From: an uncultured Paracoccaceae bacterium
Lineage (GTDB): Bacteria; Pseudomonadota; Alphaproteobacteria; Rhodobacterales; Rhodobacteraceae
Direction of reading: 5' to 3'
Assembly: GCA_937916485.1 (NCBI GenBank)
Contig: CALFSV010000064.1
Coordinates: 1-64,000, forward strand
Length of the DNA: 64,000 bases
The position numbers were made by a program, and so were the translations under genes. Below the pieces are notes generated by a model. That model saw only the letters and a list, made by a program, of their open reading frames with translations, made no database searches and had not been told where the DNA came from. Of the stretch, positions 34,556-43,921 are shown one piece after another (the stretch's first letter is position 1; each line of letters opens with the position of its first letter).

Positions 34556-35910
34556 AGCGCCTCTCTGAGCGGGCCGATGATATTGCGCCAATCGCGCAGG
34601 ATGGCGTCGCGGGCGATGTGTCGTCCCTCTTTGACCTGATGGCGTCCGGCTGACCAGAGGTCCGTGACCGTCCCGTCACCGGCGGCAAAGATCAGCCCGT
34701 CCAATAGCTGGGCGGGGCGCAGACCGGCAAGGGCAGGGTGATCGGTGTCCAGCGCCACAAGATCGGCCAATGCACCTGCCGCAATCCGCCCGGCATCCCG
34801 ACCAAGGGCCTGTGCCGTCCCCTGTGCCGCCCGTTCATAAAGGGTCTGGCCCACCGACCCTTCTCCAAGGATCATCACATTGCGGGCCCGGTCGCGCAGG
34901 CGCTGGCTGTACTCAAGCTGGCGCAACTCTTCCCCCAGCGCTATCCTGACATTGCTGTCAGAGCCGATCCCGAACGTGCCACCCGCCATCAGCCAGTCCG
35001 GCCCGGCAAAGATGCCATCGCCAAGGTTGCCTTCGGTGATCGGGCAAAGTCCGGCGACCGCCCCGCTTTTGGCAAGGCCCGCGATCTCGGCGTTGGTCAT
35101 ATGGGTGACGTGGATGCCGCACCAATCGGGGCTGACCGGCGCATTGTCGAGGATCCATTCCACAGGACGCGCGCCCAGCCAGTCGACGATCTCGGCCACC
35201 TCTTGTTGCTGTTCGGCAAGGTGCATGTGGATCGGCCCGCCAGCCCCAAGGGGCAGCACCTCGGCCAGCGTGGCAGGGGTCACGGCCCGCAGCGAGTGGG
35301 GGGCAAGCCCCAGCGTGGTGTCAAAGGGCATATCGCGGGCGGCATCACGGATGGCGGTCAAGAGGGGGCCAAAGCTGTCAACCGTGCAGCCGAACCTTTG
35401 CTGCCCCCCCGACAAGGGCTGCGCCCCCGCACCGCCATAGGCATAATACACCGGCAGATGGGTCAGCCCGATCCCGGTTGTCCGGGCGGCGGCAAAGATC
35501 CGCACCGACAGTTCGGCTGGGTCGTCATAGGGCAGGCCGCCGGGCTGGTGGTGGATGTAGTGAAACTCTCCCACCCCGGCAAAGCCTGCCTCCTGCATCT
35601 CCATGAACACCAGCGCGGCGATAGCCTCGATCTGGTTCGGGGTCAGCCGGTCGAGAAAGCGGTACATCAGGCGGCGCCAGGTCCAGAAGCTGTCCGGCCC
35701 GCGCGCCCGATGCTCGGTCATGCCGGCCATGGCCCTTTGAAAGGCATGGGAATGCAGGTTCGACAGGGCGGGCAGCAGGGCCGCGACGCGGGTATCCCCC
35801 GGCTCTGCCACGCTGCCCACCTGAACCGACGCGATACGACCCGTCGACAGGGTGACGCGCACATCCTGCGCCCAGCCTTGGGGCAAGAGGGCCTGCTTTG
35901 CGAAGATCAT
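34552..35910 (-). CDS. hutF: Formimidoylglutamate deiminase
   Basis: A 452-residue amidohydrolase that deiminates N-formimino-L-glutamate to N-formyl-L-glutamate, the branch used by Pseudomonas and many alphaproteobacteria. It has the family markers [20 protein letters not shown], a metal-binding [16 protein letters not shown] and [11 protein letters not shown]. The ATG at 35910 follows GAGG by 5 bases; longer in-frame starts would run into the operator. It diverges from hutI. Its product is the substrate of HutG, whose gene here is broken by a stop codon. Confidence 0.94.
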   Translation of the reverse strand: MIFAKQALLPQGWAQDVRVTLSTGRIASVQVGSVAEPGDTRVAALLPALSNLHSHAFQRAMAGMTEHRARGPDSFWTWRRLMYRFLDRLTPNQIEAIAALVFMEMQEAGFAGVGEFHYIHHQPGGLPYDDPAELSVRIFAAARTTGIGLTHLPVYYAYGGAGAQPLSGGQQRFGCTVDSFGPLLTAIRDAARDMPFDTTLGLAPHSLRAVTPATLAEVLPLGAGGPIHMHLAEQQQEVAEIVDWLGARPVEWILDNAPVSPDWCGIHVTHMTNAEIAGLAKSGAVAGLCPITEGNLGDGIFAGPDWLMAGGTFGIGSDSNVRIALGEELRQLEYSQRLRDRARNVMILGEGSVGQTLYERAAQGTAQALGRDAGRIAAGALADLVALDTDHPALAGLRPAQLLDGLIFAAGDGTVTDLWSAGRHQVKEGRHIARDAILRDWRNIIGPLREAL

Positions 35911-35919
35911 TCGAACCTC

Positions 35920-35937
35920 ATTATGTATAGACATAAT
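35920..35937. promoter_or_regulatory. hutO: HutC operator between hutF and hutI
   Basis: ATTATGTATAGACATAAT is an inverted repeat with perfect 7-base arms (ATTATGT / ACATAAT) around ATAG. The TGTATAGACA core resembles HutC sites of other bacteria as I recall them. A related half-site arrangement (CTATACTTTCATACAAG) continues at 35940-35956. Lying 10 bases from the hutF start and 55 from hutI, it can control both. Confidence 0.7.
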
Positions 35938-35991
35938 ATCTATACTTTCATACAAGATGACTCGTCCACTCCCATTTTACAAAGGTTGGCC

Positions 35992-37203
35992 GTGCCCGAA
36001 ACCGCCCATATTCTGCTGGATTTTCAGGTTGCCACGATGGTCGGTGACGACGGGCCCTACGGATTGGTGCCTGATGCGGCTCTTGTGATCGAAGGTGGGC
36101 ACATTGCGTGGATCGGACCGCGCCATGACCTGCCCGCCGACCGTGCCAGCCTGCCAGCCCGGTCCCTTGGGGGGCGGCTGGTGACGCCGGCGCTGATCGA
36201 TTGCCATACCCATCTGGTGCATGGGGGCAACCGGGCTGCCGAACTTGAAATGCGCCTGAACGGGGCCAGCTACGAAGAGGTCGCCCGCGCTGGCGGCGGC
36301 ATCCTGTCCACCGTCACAGCCACCCGCGCCGCCAGCCTTGATGACCTGATCGCCAGCGCCCTGCCGCGTCTTGACGCCGCCCTTGCCGAAGGGGTGGCGA
36401 CGGTCGAGGTCAAATCGGGCTACGGCCTTGATCTGGAAACCGAACTGCGGATGCTGCGCGCCGCCCGAAGGCTGGGCGAAATGCGGGATGTGACAGTGCG
36501 GACCTCATTCCTTGGGGCCCATGCCATCCCGCCCGATTACAAGGGCCGGGCAGATGCCTATCTGGACGAGGTCTGCCTGCCTGCCCTTTACGCCGCCCAT
36601 GCCGAAGGGTTGGTGGACGCTGTAGACGGGTTCTGCGAGGGGATCGCCTTTTCCCCTGCCCAAATCGAACGGCTGTTCGCGGTGGCGTCGGCGCTGGACT
36701 TGCCGGTCAAGCTGCATGCAGAGCAGTTGTCAAACCTTGGCGGCGCGGTGCTTGCGGCACGGCACGAGGCGCTTTCAGCCGATCACCTCGAATATCTGGA
36801 TGAGACCGGGGTCGCGGCGCTCGCGGCGGCCGGAACCGTTGCCGTCATCCTGCCCGGCGCCTTCTATACGTTACGCGAAACGCAGGCCCCGCCGGTCGCC
36901 TTGCTGCGCCAACATGGTGTGCCGATGGCCGTGGCGACCGACATGAACCCCGGATCCTCGCCAATGTCCTCGCTGCTTTTGGCGATGAACATGGCCAGCA
37001 CCCTGTTCCGCCTGACGCCGGAAGAGGCCTTGGCCGGGGTGACCCGAAATGCCGCACGGGCGCTCGGCCTGACGGACAGGGGGCAGCTTGCCCCCGGCCT
37101 TCGGGCTGATCTGGCTGTCTGGGACTGTGATCACCCCGCCGAACTGGCCTATCGCATCGGTTTCAATCCGCTTCATCAACGCATCGTCGGAGGTGCCCTG
37201 TGA
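35992..37203 (+). CDS. hutI: Imidazolonepropionase
   Basis: A 403-residue metal-dependent amidohydrolase that opens 4-imidazolone-5-propanoate to N-formimino-L-glutamate, the third step of histidine breakdown. The motifs are [50 protein letters not shown] and [10 protein letters not shown]. The GTG at 35992 is chosen because AAAGG lies 6 bases before it and the length then matches the family. The open frame extends far upstream only because the hutF antisense strand lacks stops. hutH follows with a GTGA overlap. Confidence 0.95.
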   Translation: MPETAHILLDFQVATMVGDDGPYGLVPDAALVIEGGHIAWIGPRHDLPADRASLPARSLGGRLVTPALIDCHTHLVHGGNRAAELEMRLNGASYEEVARAGGGILSTVTATRAASLDDLIASALPRLDAALAEGVATVEVKSGYGLDLETELRMLRAARRLGEMRDVTVRTSFLGAHAIPPDYKGRADAYLDEVCLPALYAAHAEGLVDAVDGFCEGIAFSPAQIERLFAVASALDLPVKLHAEQLSNLGGAVLAARHEALSADHLEYLDETGVAALAAAGTVAVILPGAFYTLRETQAPPVALLRQHGVPMAVATDMNPGSSPMSSLLLAMNMASTLFRLTPEEALAGVTRNAARALGLTDRGQLAPGLRADLAVWDCDHPAELAYRIGFNPLHQRIVGGAL

Positions 37204-38750
37204 CCCTGACCCTCACCCCCGGTGCGACGACCCTCGCCCAATTGGCAAGGATCTGGCAGGAGGATGCCGCCGTCACCCTTGACCGGTCAGCCCGGCCCGG
37301 GGTCGAGGCTGCGGCAGAGGCGATTGCCCGCGCCGCGGCCGGGGACGATCCGGTCTACGGGGTGAATACCGGTTTCGGCAAACTGGCCTCGATGCGGATC
37401 GCGCCCGGGGATACCGCAGCGCTTCAGCGCAACCTGATCCTGTCGCATTGCTGTGGGGTAGGCCCCGCCATTTCACCCCGGCACACCCGCCTGATGATGG
37501 TCCTCAAACTGCTTAGCCTTGGGCGCGGCGCCTCGGGCGTGCGCTGGGCGCTGATCGAGATGCTGGAGCAAATGCTCGCCCGGGGCGTCACGCCAGTGGT
37601 GCCATCGCAAGGATCGGTCGGGGCGTCGGGCGACCTTGCCCCGCTGGCCCATATGACCGCCGTCATCATCGGGGAGGGCGAGGCAGAGGTTGGGGGCGAA
37701 GTGCTGCCCGGGGCCGAGGCATTGGCGAAGGTCGGGCTGGCGCCAATCGCCCTTGGTCCGAAAGAGGGGTTGGCCTTCATCAACGGCACCCAGTTCTGCA
37801 CGGCTTTCGCGGTGGCGGGGCTCTTTGACGGCTGGTCCGCCGCGCAATCCGCCCTCGTTGTTTCAGCCCTGTCGACCGATGCCATCATGGGATCGACGGC
37901 ACCGCTGCAACCCGAGATCCACGCCCTGCGTGGCCACGCCGGCCAGATCGAGGCGGCGGGTTTCCTGCGCGCCTTGCTCGACGGTTCGGTCATTCGGGAA
38001 AGCCACCGTGACGGGGATACGCGGGTGCAGGACCCTTATTGCATCCGCTGTCAGCCGCAGGTGACAGGGGCTGCGATGGATGTCTTGCGCATGGCTGCCC
38101 GGACGTTGGAGGTTGAGGCCAATGCCGCCACCGACAACCCTTTGGTTCTGTCCGAGGCGGGGCTGATCGTGTCTGGCGGCAACTTTCACGCCGAACCGGT
38201 GGGCTTTGCCGCCGACATGATGGCGCTGGCCCTGTCCGAGATCGGCGCCATCGCCCAGCGGCGGGTGGCCTTGATGGTCGATCCGACCCTGTCGTTCGAT
38301 CTGCCGCCCTTTCTGACGCCACATCCGGGCCTGAACTCCGGCCTGATGATCGCCGAAGTGACGACAGCGGCATTGATGAGTGAAAACAAACATCTGGCGC
38401 ACCCAACTGTGACGGATTCCACCCCCACCAGCGCCAATCAGGAGGACCATGTGAGCATGGCTGCCCATGGGGCGCGGCGGCTGGGGCCGATGGTGGCCAA
38501 CCTCAACGTCATCCTTGGGGTGGAGGCGCTTTGTGCCGCGCAGGGCATCGCCTTCCGCGCCCCGCTAAAGACCAGCGGGCCGTTGCAGGCCGTCATCGCC
38601 CGGCTGCGCGAAGTGGTGCCGCCGATGGGCGATGACCGCTACCTCGCCCCGGATATCGCGACAGCGGCGGAATTGGTGGGCAGCGGGGCGTTGGCCCGCG
38701 CTTCTGGCCTGCCCTTGCCAAGCCTGTCAGGACCGGAGGGCAGCGTATGA
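37200..38750 (+). CDS. hutH: Histidine ammonia-lyase
   Basis: A 516-residue enzyme that removes ammonia from L-histidine to give urocanate, the first step of the pathway. The self-formed MIO cofactor comes from Ala142-Ser143-Gly144 inside [14 protein letters not shown], at the canonical positions. [12 protein letters not shown], the [12 protein letters not shown] block and NQEDHVSM are other family signatures. The GTG start overlaps the hutI stop by four bases, and hutG starts four bases before its own stop, so the genes are translationally coupled. Confidence 0.97.
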   Translation: MTLTLTPGATTLAQLARIWQEDAAVTLDRSARPGVEAAAEAIARAAAGDDPVYGVNTGFGKLASMRIAPGDTAALQRNLILSHCCGVGPAISPRHTRLMMVLKLLSLGRGASGVRWALIEMLEQMLARGVTPVVPSQGSVGASGDLAPLAHMTAVIIGEGEAEVGGEVLPGAEALAKVGLAPIALGPKEGLAFINGTQFCTAFAVAGLFDGWSAAQSALVVSALSTDAIMGSTAPLQPEIHALRGHAGQIEAAGFLRALLDGSVIRESHRDGDTRVQDPYCIRCQPQVTGAAMDVLRMAARTLEVEANAATDNPLVLSEAGLIVSGGNFHAEPVGFAADMMALALSEIGAIAQRRVALMVDPTLSFDLPPFLTPHPGLNSGLMIAEVTTAALMSENKHLAHPTVTDSTPTSANQEDHVSMAAHGARRLGPMVANLNVILGVEALCAAQGIAFRAPLKTSGPLQAVIARLREVVPPMGDDRYLAPDIATAAELVGSGALARASGLPLPSLSGPEGSV

Positions 38751-39595
38751 CTCCGTTCGAGGTTATTCCCGGCGATGGCCCCATTATCCTCGGCCAGCCC
38801 CACGGCGGGACATGGCTGCCCGAAGGCATGGCGGATCGGCTGACCCCGATTGGTCAGGCGCTGGCCGATACTGACTGGCATATCGGGCTGCTCCATGATG
38901 GGCTGTTGCTCGGCGCGACCATCGTGCGCTCGAACGTCCATCGCTATGTCATTGATGCCAATCGGGATCCTGCGGGAGGCTCGCTTTAACCGGGCCAGAA
39001 TACGACTGGTCTTTGCCCTGAAACAGATTTCGACGGGGCGCCCCTTTGGCAGCCCGGACAGGCACCGGACGCGGACGAGGTGGCCGAGCGGCGGGCAATG
39101 TATCACACGCCATATCATGCCGCTATGGCCGAGCAGATCGACCGGGTCCGCGACCGGTACGGGGTGGCGATCCTCTACGACTGCCACTCGATCCGGTCAA
39201 ATATACCGTTCCTGTTCAAGGGCCTGCTGCCGGTTTTTAATGTAGGTACAAACGATGGGCATAGCTGCTCTGTTGCCGTGACGGATGCGGTCATGGCCCC
39301 ACTCATGGCCCCACAAAGGGCATCCATGCGGTCAACCGTTCTCAATGGCCGCTTCAAGGGCGGCTGGACCACCCGGCACTATGGCCAGCCGGGTGCTGGC
39401 GTCCATGCCATCCAGATGGAGCTGTCCCAAAGGGCCTACCTGACGGACGAAGCCGCCCCCTGGGATCTGGACCCGGTCAAGGTTGGTCGGCTGCGAGCCC
39501 TCCTGACGGAAGTCCTGCTTCGCCTCGACCGGCTGGCCCGGTCCGGCGCAATTTCCAACGCCTCTGCCCCCTTTTCGGAGAAACCCGATGCTTGA
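38747..39595 (+). pseudogene. hutG: N-formylglutamate deformylase interrupted by an in-frame TAA
   Basis: HutG normally splits N-formyl-L-glutamate to formate and glutamate. The frame from the ATG at 38747 matches HutG (PHGGTWLPEGM, IDANRDPAGGSL) but stops at TAA 38987-38989, codon 81. Past it, the same frame continues intact: PGQNTTGLCPETDFDG, then YHTPYHAAMAEQI, ILYDCHSIRSNIPFLF, the NGRFKGGWTTRHYG active-site region and QMELSQRAYL, to 39595. Only one codon, where Tyr is usual (SLYPGQNT), is changed. This is a very recent nonsense mutation or a sequencing error. hutU overlaps its end. Confidence 0.88.
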
Positions 39596-41270
39596 CCGCA
39601 AGAACACCCGCGACGTCTATCCCGCCACTGGCACAGTGCGCACAGCCAAAAGCTGGCAGACCGAGGCCGCTGTGCGGATGCTGATGAACAACCTCCACCC
39701 CGATGTGGCCGAGAACCCGCATGAGCTGGTGGTCTATGGCGGGATCGGGCGGGCGGCGCGCAGCTGGTCCGACTTTGACTGCATCGTTGCGACCCTGACG
39801 GACCTTGAGGATGATGAGACCCTTGTGGTCCAGTCCGGTCGCCCCGTGGCAGTGGTCCGGACCCATGCCGACGCCCCGCGCGTGCTGATCGCCAATTCGA
39901 ACCTCGTGCCGCATTGGGCGACCTGGGACCATTTCAACGCCTTGGATCGCAAGGGGCTGATGATGTACGGCCAGATGACGGCCGGGTCGTGGATCTACAT
40001 CGGGACGCAGGGCATCGTGCAGGGCACCTATGAGACCTTCGCTGAAGCTGGGCGCCAGCACTATGGTGGCAACCTGAAGGGCCGCTGGATTCTGACCGCC
40101 GGTCTGGGCGGTATGGGCGGGGCACAGCCTCTTGCCGCTGTCATGGCGGGGGCCTGCTGCCTGGCCGTCGAATGCGATGTAACCCAGATCGATTTTCGTA
40201 TGCGCACCAGATACCTGGATGCCAAAGCTCAGACTTTGGACGAAGCGTTGGCCCTGATCGCGGACTGGACCGGCAAGGGCGAGGCAAAGTCAGTGGGCCT
40301 GGTTGGCAACGCCGCCGACGTCTTTCCGGCGCTGGTTGAACGTATGCAGGCCGGCGGGCCGCACCCCGATATGGTCACCGACCAGACTTCCGCCCACGAT
40401 CCGCTGCATGGCTACCTGCCGCAGGGTTGGGGCCTGGCCGACTGGCGCGCCCGGCAAGAGACCGCCCCGGCCGAGGTTGAGGCCGCCGCACGCGCCAGCA
40501 TGAAGCGCCACGTGGCTGCAATGGTTGATTTCTGGAACGCGGGCGTCCCGACGCTGGATTACGGGAACAACATCCGGCAGGTGGCACAGGATGAAGGGTT
40601 AACGACCGCCTTCGATTTCCCCGGCTTTGTGCCCGCCTATATCCGGCCGCTGTTCTGCAAGGGGATCGGCCCGTTCCGCTGGGTGGCCCTGTCCGGCGAC
40701 CCCGAGGATATCTACAAGACCGACGCGGCGATGAAGCGGCTGTTTCCCGACAATGACCATCTGCATCGCTGGCTGGACATGGCGCAGGACCGGATCGCGT
40801 TTCAGGGCCTGCCAGCGCGGATCTGCTGGATCGGGCTGGATGAACGGCACCGGGCGGGCCTCATGTTCAACGAGATGGTGGCCAGCGGCGAATTGTCCGC
40901 GCCCATCGTCATCGGGCGTGACCATCTGGACGCCGGTTCCGTCGCCAGCCCCAACCGCGAAACCGAGGCGATGCTTGATGGCTCTGACGCGGTGTCGGAC
41001 TGGCCCTTGCTGAACGCGTTGGTCAATACCGCCTCTGGCGCCACATGGGTGTCGTTGCACCACGGGGGCGGGGTTGGCATGGGCTTTTCCCAGCATGCCG
41101 GGGTGGTCATCGTGGCCGATGGGACCGAGGCGGCTGCCCGGCGTTTGGAACGGGTGCTATGGAACGACCCCGCCTCGGGCGTCTGGCGGCACGCGGATGC
41201 GGGGTATCAGACGGCGGTGGAGTGCGCGCGGGAAAAGGGGCTCCGCCTGCCCACGATCCTTGGGAACTGA
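39588..41270 (+). CDS. hutU: Urocanate hydratase
   Basis: A 560-residue NAD-dependent enzyme that converts urocanate to imidazolonepropionate, the second step of the pathway. Its length and its motifs fit: [49 protein letters not shown] and [19 protein letters not shown] are typical. NAD binds as a tightly held electrophile. The ATG at 39588 lies inside the last codons of hutG, behind GGAGAAA. It is the last gene of the hutI-H-G-U operon. A FAH-family gene starts 63 bases on. Confidence 0.97.
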   Translation: MLDRKNTRDVYPATGTVRTAKSWQTEAAVRMLMNNLHPDVAENPHELVVYGGIGRAARSWSDFDCIVATLTDLEDDETLVVQSGRPVAVVRTHADAPRVLIANSNLVPHWATWDHFNALDRKGLMMYGQMTAGSWIYIGTQGIVQGTYETFAEAGRQHYGGNLKGRWILTAGLGGMGGAQPLAAVMAGACCLAVECDVTQIDFRMRTRYLDAKAQTLDEALALIADWTGKGEAKSVGLVGNAADVFPALVERMQAGGPHPDMVTDQTSAHDPLHGYLPQGWGLADWRARQETAPAEVEAAARASMKRHVAAMVDFWNAGVPTLDYGNNIRQVAQDEGLTTAFDFPGFVPAYIRPLFCKGIGPFRWVALSGDPEDIYKTDAAMKRLFPDNDHLHRWLDMAQDRIAFQGLPARICWIGLDERHRAGLMFNEMVASGELSAPIVIGRDHLDAGSVASPNRETEAMLDGSDAVSDWPLLNALVNTASGATWVSLHHGGGVGMGFSQHAGVVIVADGTEAAARRLERVLWNDPASGVWRHADAGYQTAVECAREKGLRLPTILGN

Positions 41271-41333
41271 CGGGCGTTGACGACGCGCTGCGTGGCGGGT
41301 CAGATGGCGCCAGCCACTCAAGGACCCAAACCG

Positions 41334-42026
41334 ATGACCGATCTGCTTTTTCCCGCCGCCCCGACCCCCGTTTTGCCCGGCCTTGCGGCGGGCTATCCCG
41401 TCGGACGCATCTTCTGTGTTGGCCGCAACTATGCGGCCCACGCCGCCGAGATGGGGATCGAGGTCGACCGGGAGAAGCCGTTTTATTTTACCAAATCCGC
41501 GACCGCCACGGTCCTGAGTGGGGAAACGAAACCCTATCCCCCCGGCACAACGAACTATCACTACGAAATGGAGCTTGTCGTGGCGATCGGTGCGCCTGCC
41601 TTCAAGGTATCCGTGGCCGATGCCATGTCCGCCGTCATCGGGTATGGATGTGGGCTGGATATGACCCGGCGCGACCTGCAACTGTCCGAACGCGCGCATC
41701 AGCGCCCATGGGATCTGGGCAAGGATGTTGAGAACAGCGCCGTTTTCGGACCCCTCAGCCCGGTTGAGGCCTTGGGCGAGATTGGGCCTCAGCGCATCTG
41801 GCTGACCCTGAACGGCGAGGTCAGACAAGACGCCACCCTGTCAGAGCTGATCTGGTCGGTGCCCGAAATCATCTCGCATCTGTCGGGCTTCTATCATCTA
41901 CGCCCCGGCGACCTTATCATGACGGGAACGCCAGCGGGCGTGGGGCCAGTTCTGCCCGGCGACCGGCTTGAAGGCGGGATTGACGGGCTGGAGCCTTTGT
42001 CCCTGTCCATCGGTCCGGCGGATTAG
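41334..42026 (+). CDS. FAH-family hydrolase (fumarylpyruvate hydrolase-like)
   Basis: A 230-residue member of the fumarylacetoacetase family, which cleaves C-C bonds in acylpyruvates. It has the compact single-domain layout with FCVGRNYAAHAAEMG, the metal-binding YHYEMELVVAIG, GYGCGLDMTRRDLQ and PGDLIMTGTPAGVGPV. Closest in feel are fumarylpyruvate hydrolases. No gentisate-pathway genes are nearby. Its place after hutU may be chance or may reflect shared transcription. It could also finish the sugar-acid pathway to the left, since diketo-deoxy-acid hydrolases belong to this family. The ATG at 41334 follows AGGA. Confidence 0.82.
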   Translation: MTDLLFPAAPTPVLPGLAAGYPVGRIFCVGRNYAAHAAEMGIEVDREKPFYFTKSATATVLSGETKPYPPGTTNYHYEMELVVAIGAPAFKVSVADAMSAVIGYGCGLDMTRRDLQLSERAHQRPWDLGKDVENSAVFGPLSPVEALGEIGPQRIWLTLNGEVRQDATLSELIWSVPEIISHLSGFYHLRPGDLIMTGTPAGVGPVLPGDRLEGGIDGLEPLSLSIGPAD

Positions 42027-42046
42027 AGCGGCGCTGGTCGTTCATC

Positions 42047-42066
42047 AGCACCCAGCTCTGGGTGCT
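42047..42066. terminator. Hairpin between convergent FAH and response-regulator genes
   Basis: AGCACCCAG and CTGGGTGCT form a perfect 9-bp stem around CT. It lies 20 bases after the FAH stop and before the convergent response-regulator gene. There is no long T-tract on either side. Confidence 0.55.
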
Positions 42067-42152
42067 CAGGAAAATTAGTTCATACCGGGATTGTCGGGGC
42101 GTAGACGATGGTCACACAATCGTGCATTCTGCGGTAGGATCAGCAGGCAAAA

Positions 42153-42767
42153 TCAGAAAAGTCCGGCTTCGCGGGCGATCAGGGCGGCCTGCGTGCGGTT
42201 GGCGGCCCCCACCTTGCGATACAGTGTCTTGACGTGCAGCTTGACTGTCGGTTCCTGCAAGTCTAGGTCGCGGGCGATCTCCTTGTTGGACTTGCCCTCG
42301 GTCAGGCCCTTGAGAACCTGCAACTCGCGTTGGGACAGATTTTCGGCAAGCGGGTTTGATTCCACTTCCTGCGCCGCTGTCATGAAATCGATCGGAGCGT
42401 ACTGTTCCCCCATGGCCATGAAACGGACAGCATTGACGAGGGATTTCGCAGGCAGTGTCTTGGGAACGAACCCCGCCGCGCCAATCTCAAGCGCTTCTTC
42501 GGCGATCTCGCGGGACGCCTCGCCTGAAATGAGGGCGACACGCTGCCCACCATCCAATGCCATTGCTTCACGCAATGTGGCAATGCCCTGCATGCCAGGC
42601 ATATTGAAGTCGAGCAGGACGAGGTCGAACCGCTCTTCGGTCGAAATCATGTCGCGGGCCTGATCATATGAGCTGGCCGCGCGGATTTGAAAGTCGCCCG
42701 ACCCTTCAAGATACAACACGAGTGTGTCCCGCAACAGGTCGTGGTCGTCGGCGATCAGGATGCGCAT
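42153..42767 (-). CDS. LuxR/NarL-type response regulator
   Basis: A 204-residue transcription regulator. The receiver domain (1-120) opens with LIADDHDLLRD, with the phospho-acceptor Asp53 in LLDFNMPG and the conserved Lys in FVPKTLPA. The C-terminal LuxR helix-turn-helix (about 142-200) reads LSQRELQVLKGLTEGKSNKEIARDLDLQEPTVKLHVKTLYRKVG. It diverges, across about 580 bases, from an exported protein and a hybrid histidine kinase (43922), a natural partner though this is inferred. The hybrid kinase has an Hpt domain that could pass phosphate to it. Confidence 0.92.
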   Translation of the reverse strand: MRILIADDHDLLRDTLVLYLEGSGDFQIRAASSYDQARDMISTEERFDLVLLDFNMPGMQGIATLREAMALDGGQRVALISGEASREIAEEALEIGAAGFVPKTLPAKSLVNAVRFMAMGEQYAPIDFMTAAQEVESNPLAENLSQRELQVLKGLTEGKSNKEIARDLDLQEPTVKLHVKTLYRKVGAANRTQAALIAREAGLF

Positions 42768-43347
42768 GAACTCTTCTCCTAGGATCGTTCGCTCGTTTTC
42801 TGCTTAGTCATAACCGTGAGGCAAAACCAAGGCGCAAAGGAGTTTCGCGTATATCCTAAAGGATTGTTGTTGTTTATGCGGCATCACTCGGGGCGCCGCT
42901 TTACAGCCCTGGAAAGCTGGGCGGAATATTGCCCGTGTTGGTTGCAGACGCCTATGAATAAGGTGTTTTCAAGCGTTTGTCTGGACGTCAGTCGTCAGTC
43001 CTTGCTTTCTTATGGGCTTTGAATTCAATGAGCGCTGTCCGATCCGCATCGCCGGGAAAAATTGGGGCCCTTTGGGGCGACACCGAACCCACTTTGGGTC
43101 GCATATCGAACAACCTCACGCTCGAAGTTGCCGTGATTGAGCCGCTGGTGGCCGTGTGATGCGCCCCTCTTGGGGTCGTCGGCCTGTCTCTAGCCCGGAA
43201 AGGCCCGCGGCCATCGGGTCTGGCTGGATGGTTCCGATCCCGTCAGGGCGACTATCCGAAAGTATATAAAGGATACCCGATTGACCTTTTTGTTATATTC
43301 CAAAGATCATGGCACTACTACTGGAAGTTCAATTCCGGAGGTTTAGT
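42768..43347. other. Divergent intergenic region of about 580 bp
   Basis: I see no supportable gene in this stretch; the short frames have no domain or good start. It must hold the promoters of the response-regulator gene and of the kinase operon. GTATATAAAGG at 43262-43272 and TTGACC at 43281-43286 are AT-rich elements that may be part of the rightward promoter. The length is unusual for this compact window. Confidence 0.5.
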
Positions 43348-43869
43348 GTGTTCTATGTTTTGCGTTCCATCAAGGTTGCCATTCTTTGTGCAGGCCTTGC
43401 AACACCACTCACGGCGCAGAGCCTGGACGATCTCCCTGTCCCAGCAGGTGAGGTTGTCCTGACTATCTCGGGCGCCATCAGTATCACAAACAACGAAGAC
43501 ACCGCCGTGTTTGACTTGGCCATGTTGCAAGCCATGCCTGTCACCACCTTTGTCACAACGACTGTCTGGACCGATGGACCGCAAGAATTCAGCGGACTGG
43601 AGCTTGCAGACCTAGCGGCGGCGCTTGGTATTGAAGAGGGCCCACTTCGGGCGACGGCGATCAACGACTACGCTGTCGATATTCCGGTTTCGGATGCTGT
43701 CGAGGGTGGGCCCATCCTAGCCTACAGCCAGAATGGTGCGATCATGTCCGTCCGCGACAAAGGGCCGCTTTGGATCGTCTATCCTTATGACAGCAACGCC
43801 GCCTACAAGAGCGAAGTCGTCTATTCTCAAAGCATCTGGCAACTCGACCGTATTGAGGTCTTGCAGTAG
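43348..43869 (+). CDS. Exported protein with oxidoreductase molybdopterin-binding-like fold
   Basis: A 173-residue protein with a clear signal peptide (VLRSIKVAILCAGLATPLTAQS). The mature part reads LTISGAISITNN ... FDLAMLQAMPVTTFVTTT ... FSGLELADLAAALG ... INDYAVDIPVSDA ... GPLWIVYPYD, the pattern of sulfite-oxidase-type molybdopterin-binding domains. The conserved Cys ligand of true enzymes is not visible, so it is probably a binding or sensing version. The GTG at 43348 follows GGAGG. A hybrid histidine kinase starts 52 bases after it, so this protein may feed a periplasmic signal to that kinase. That role is inference. Confidence 0.72.
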   Translation: MFYVLRSIKVAILCAGLATPLTAQSLDDLPVPAGEVVLTISGAISITNNEDTAVFDLAMLQAMPVTTFVTTTVWTDGPQEFSGLELADLAAALGIEEGPLRATAINDYAVDIPVSDAVEGGPILAYSQNGAIMSVRDKGPLWIVYPYDSNAAYKSEVVYSQSIWQLDRIEVLQ

Positions 43870-43921
43870 GATAAAGTCCTCGCAAAAAAATCCATTCAAA
43901 CCCAGCGCATGGGGGGCCAGG

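Noticed and set aside
34738..35991. Upstream extension of the hutI frame
   Set aside because: It runs antisense to hutF and crosses the operator. The GTG at 35992 with AAAGG gives the family length.
38747..39595. Programmed stop-codon readthrough in hutG
   Set aside because: TAA is the least readthrough-prone stop and no stem-loop or selenocysteine signal was seen after it. The expected residue is Tyr, so mutation or error is simpler.
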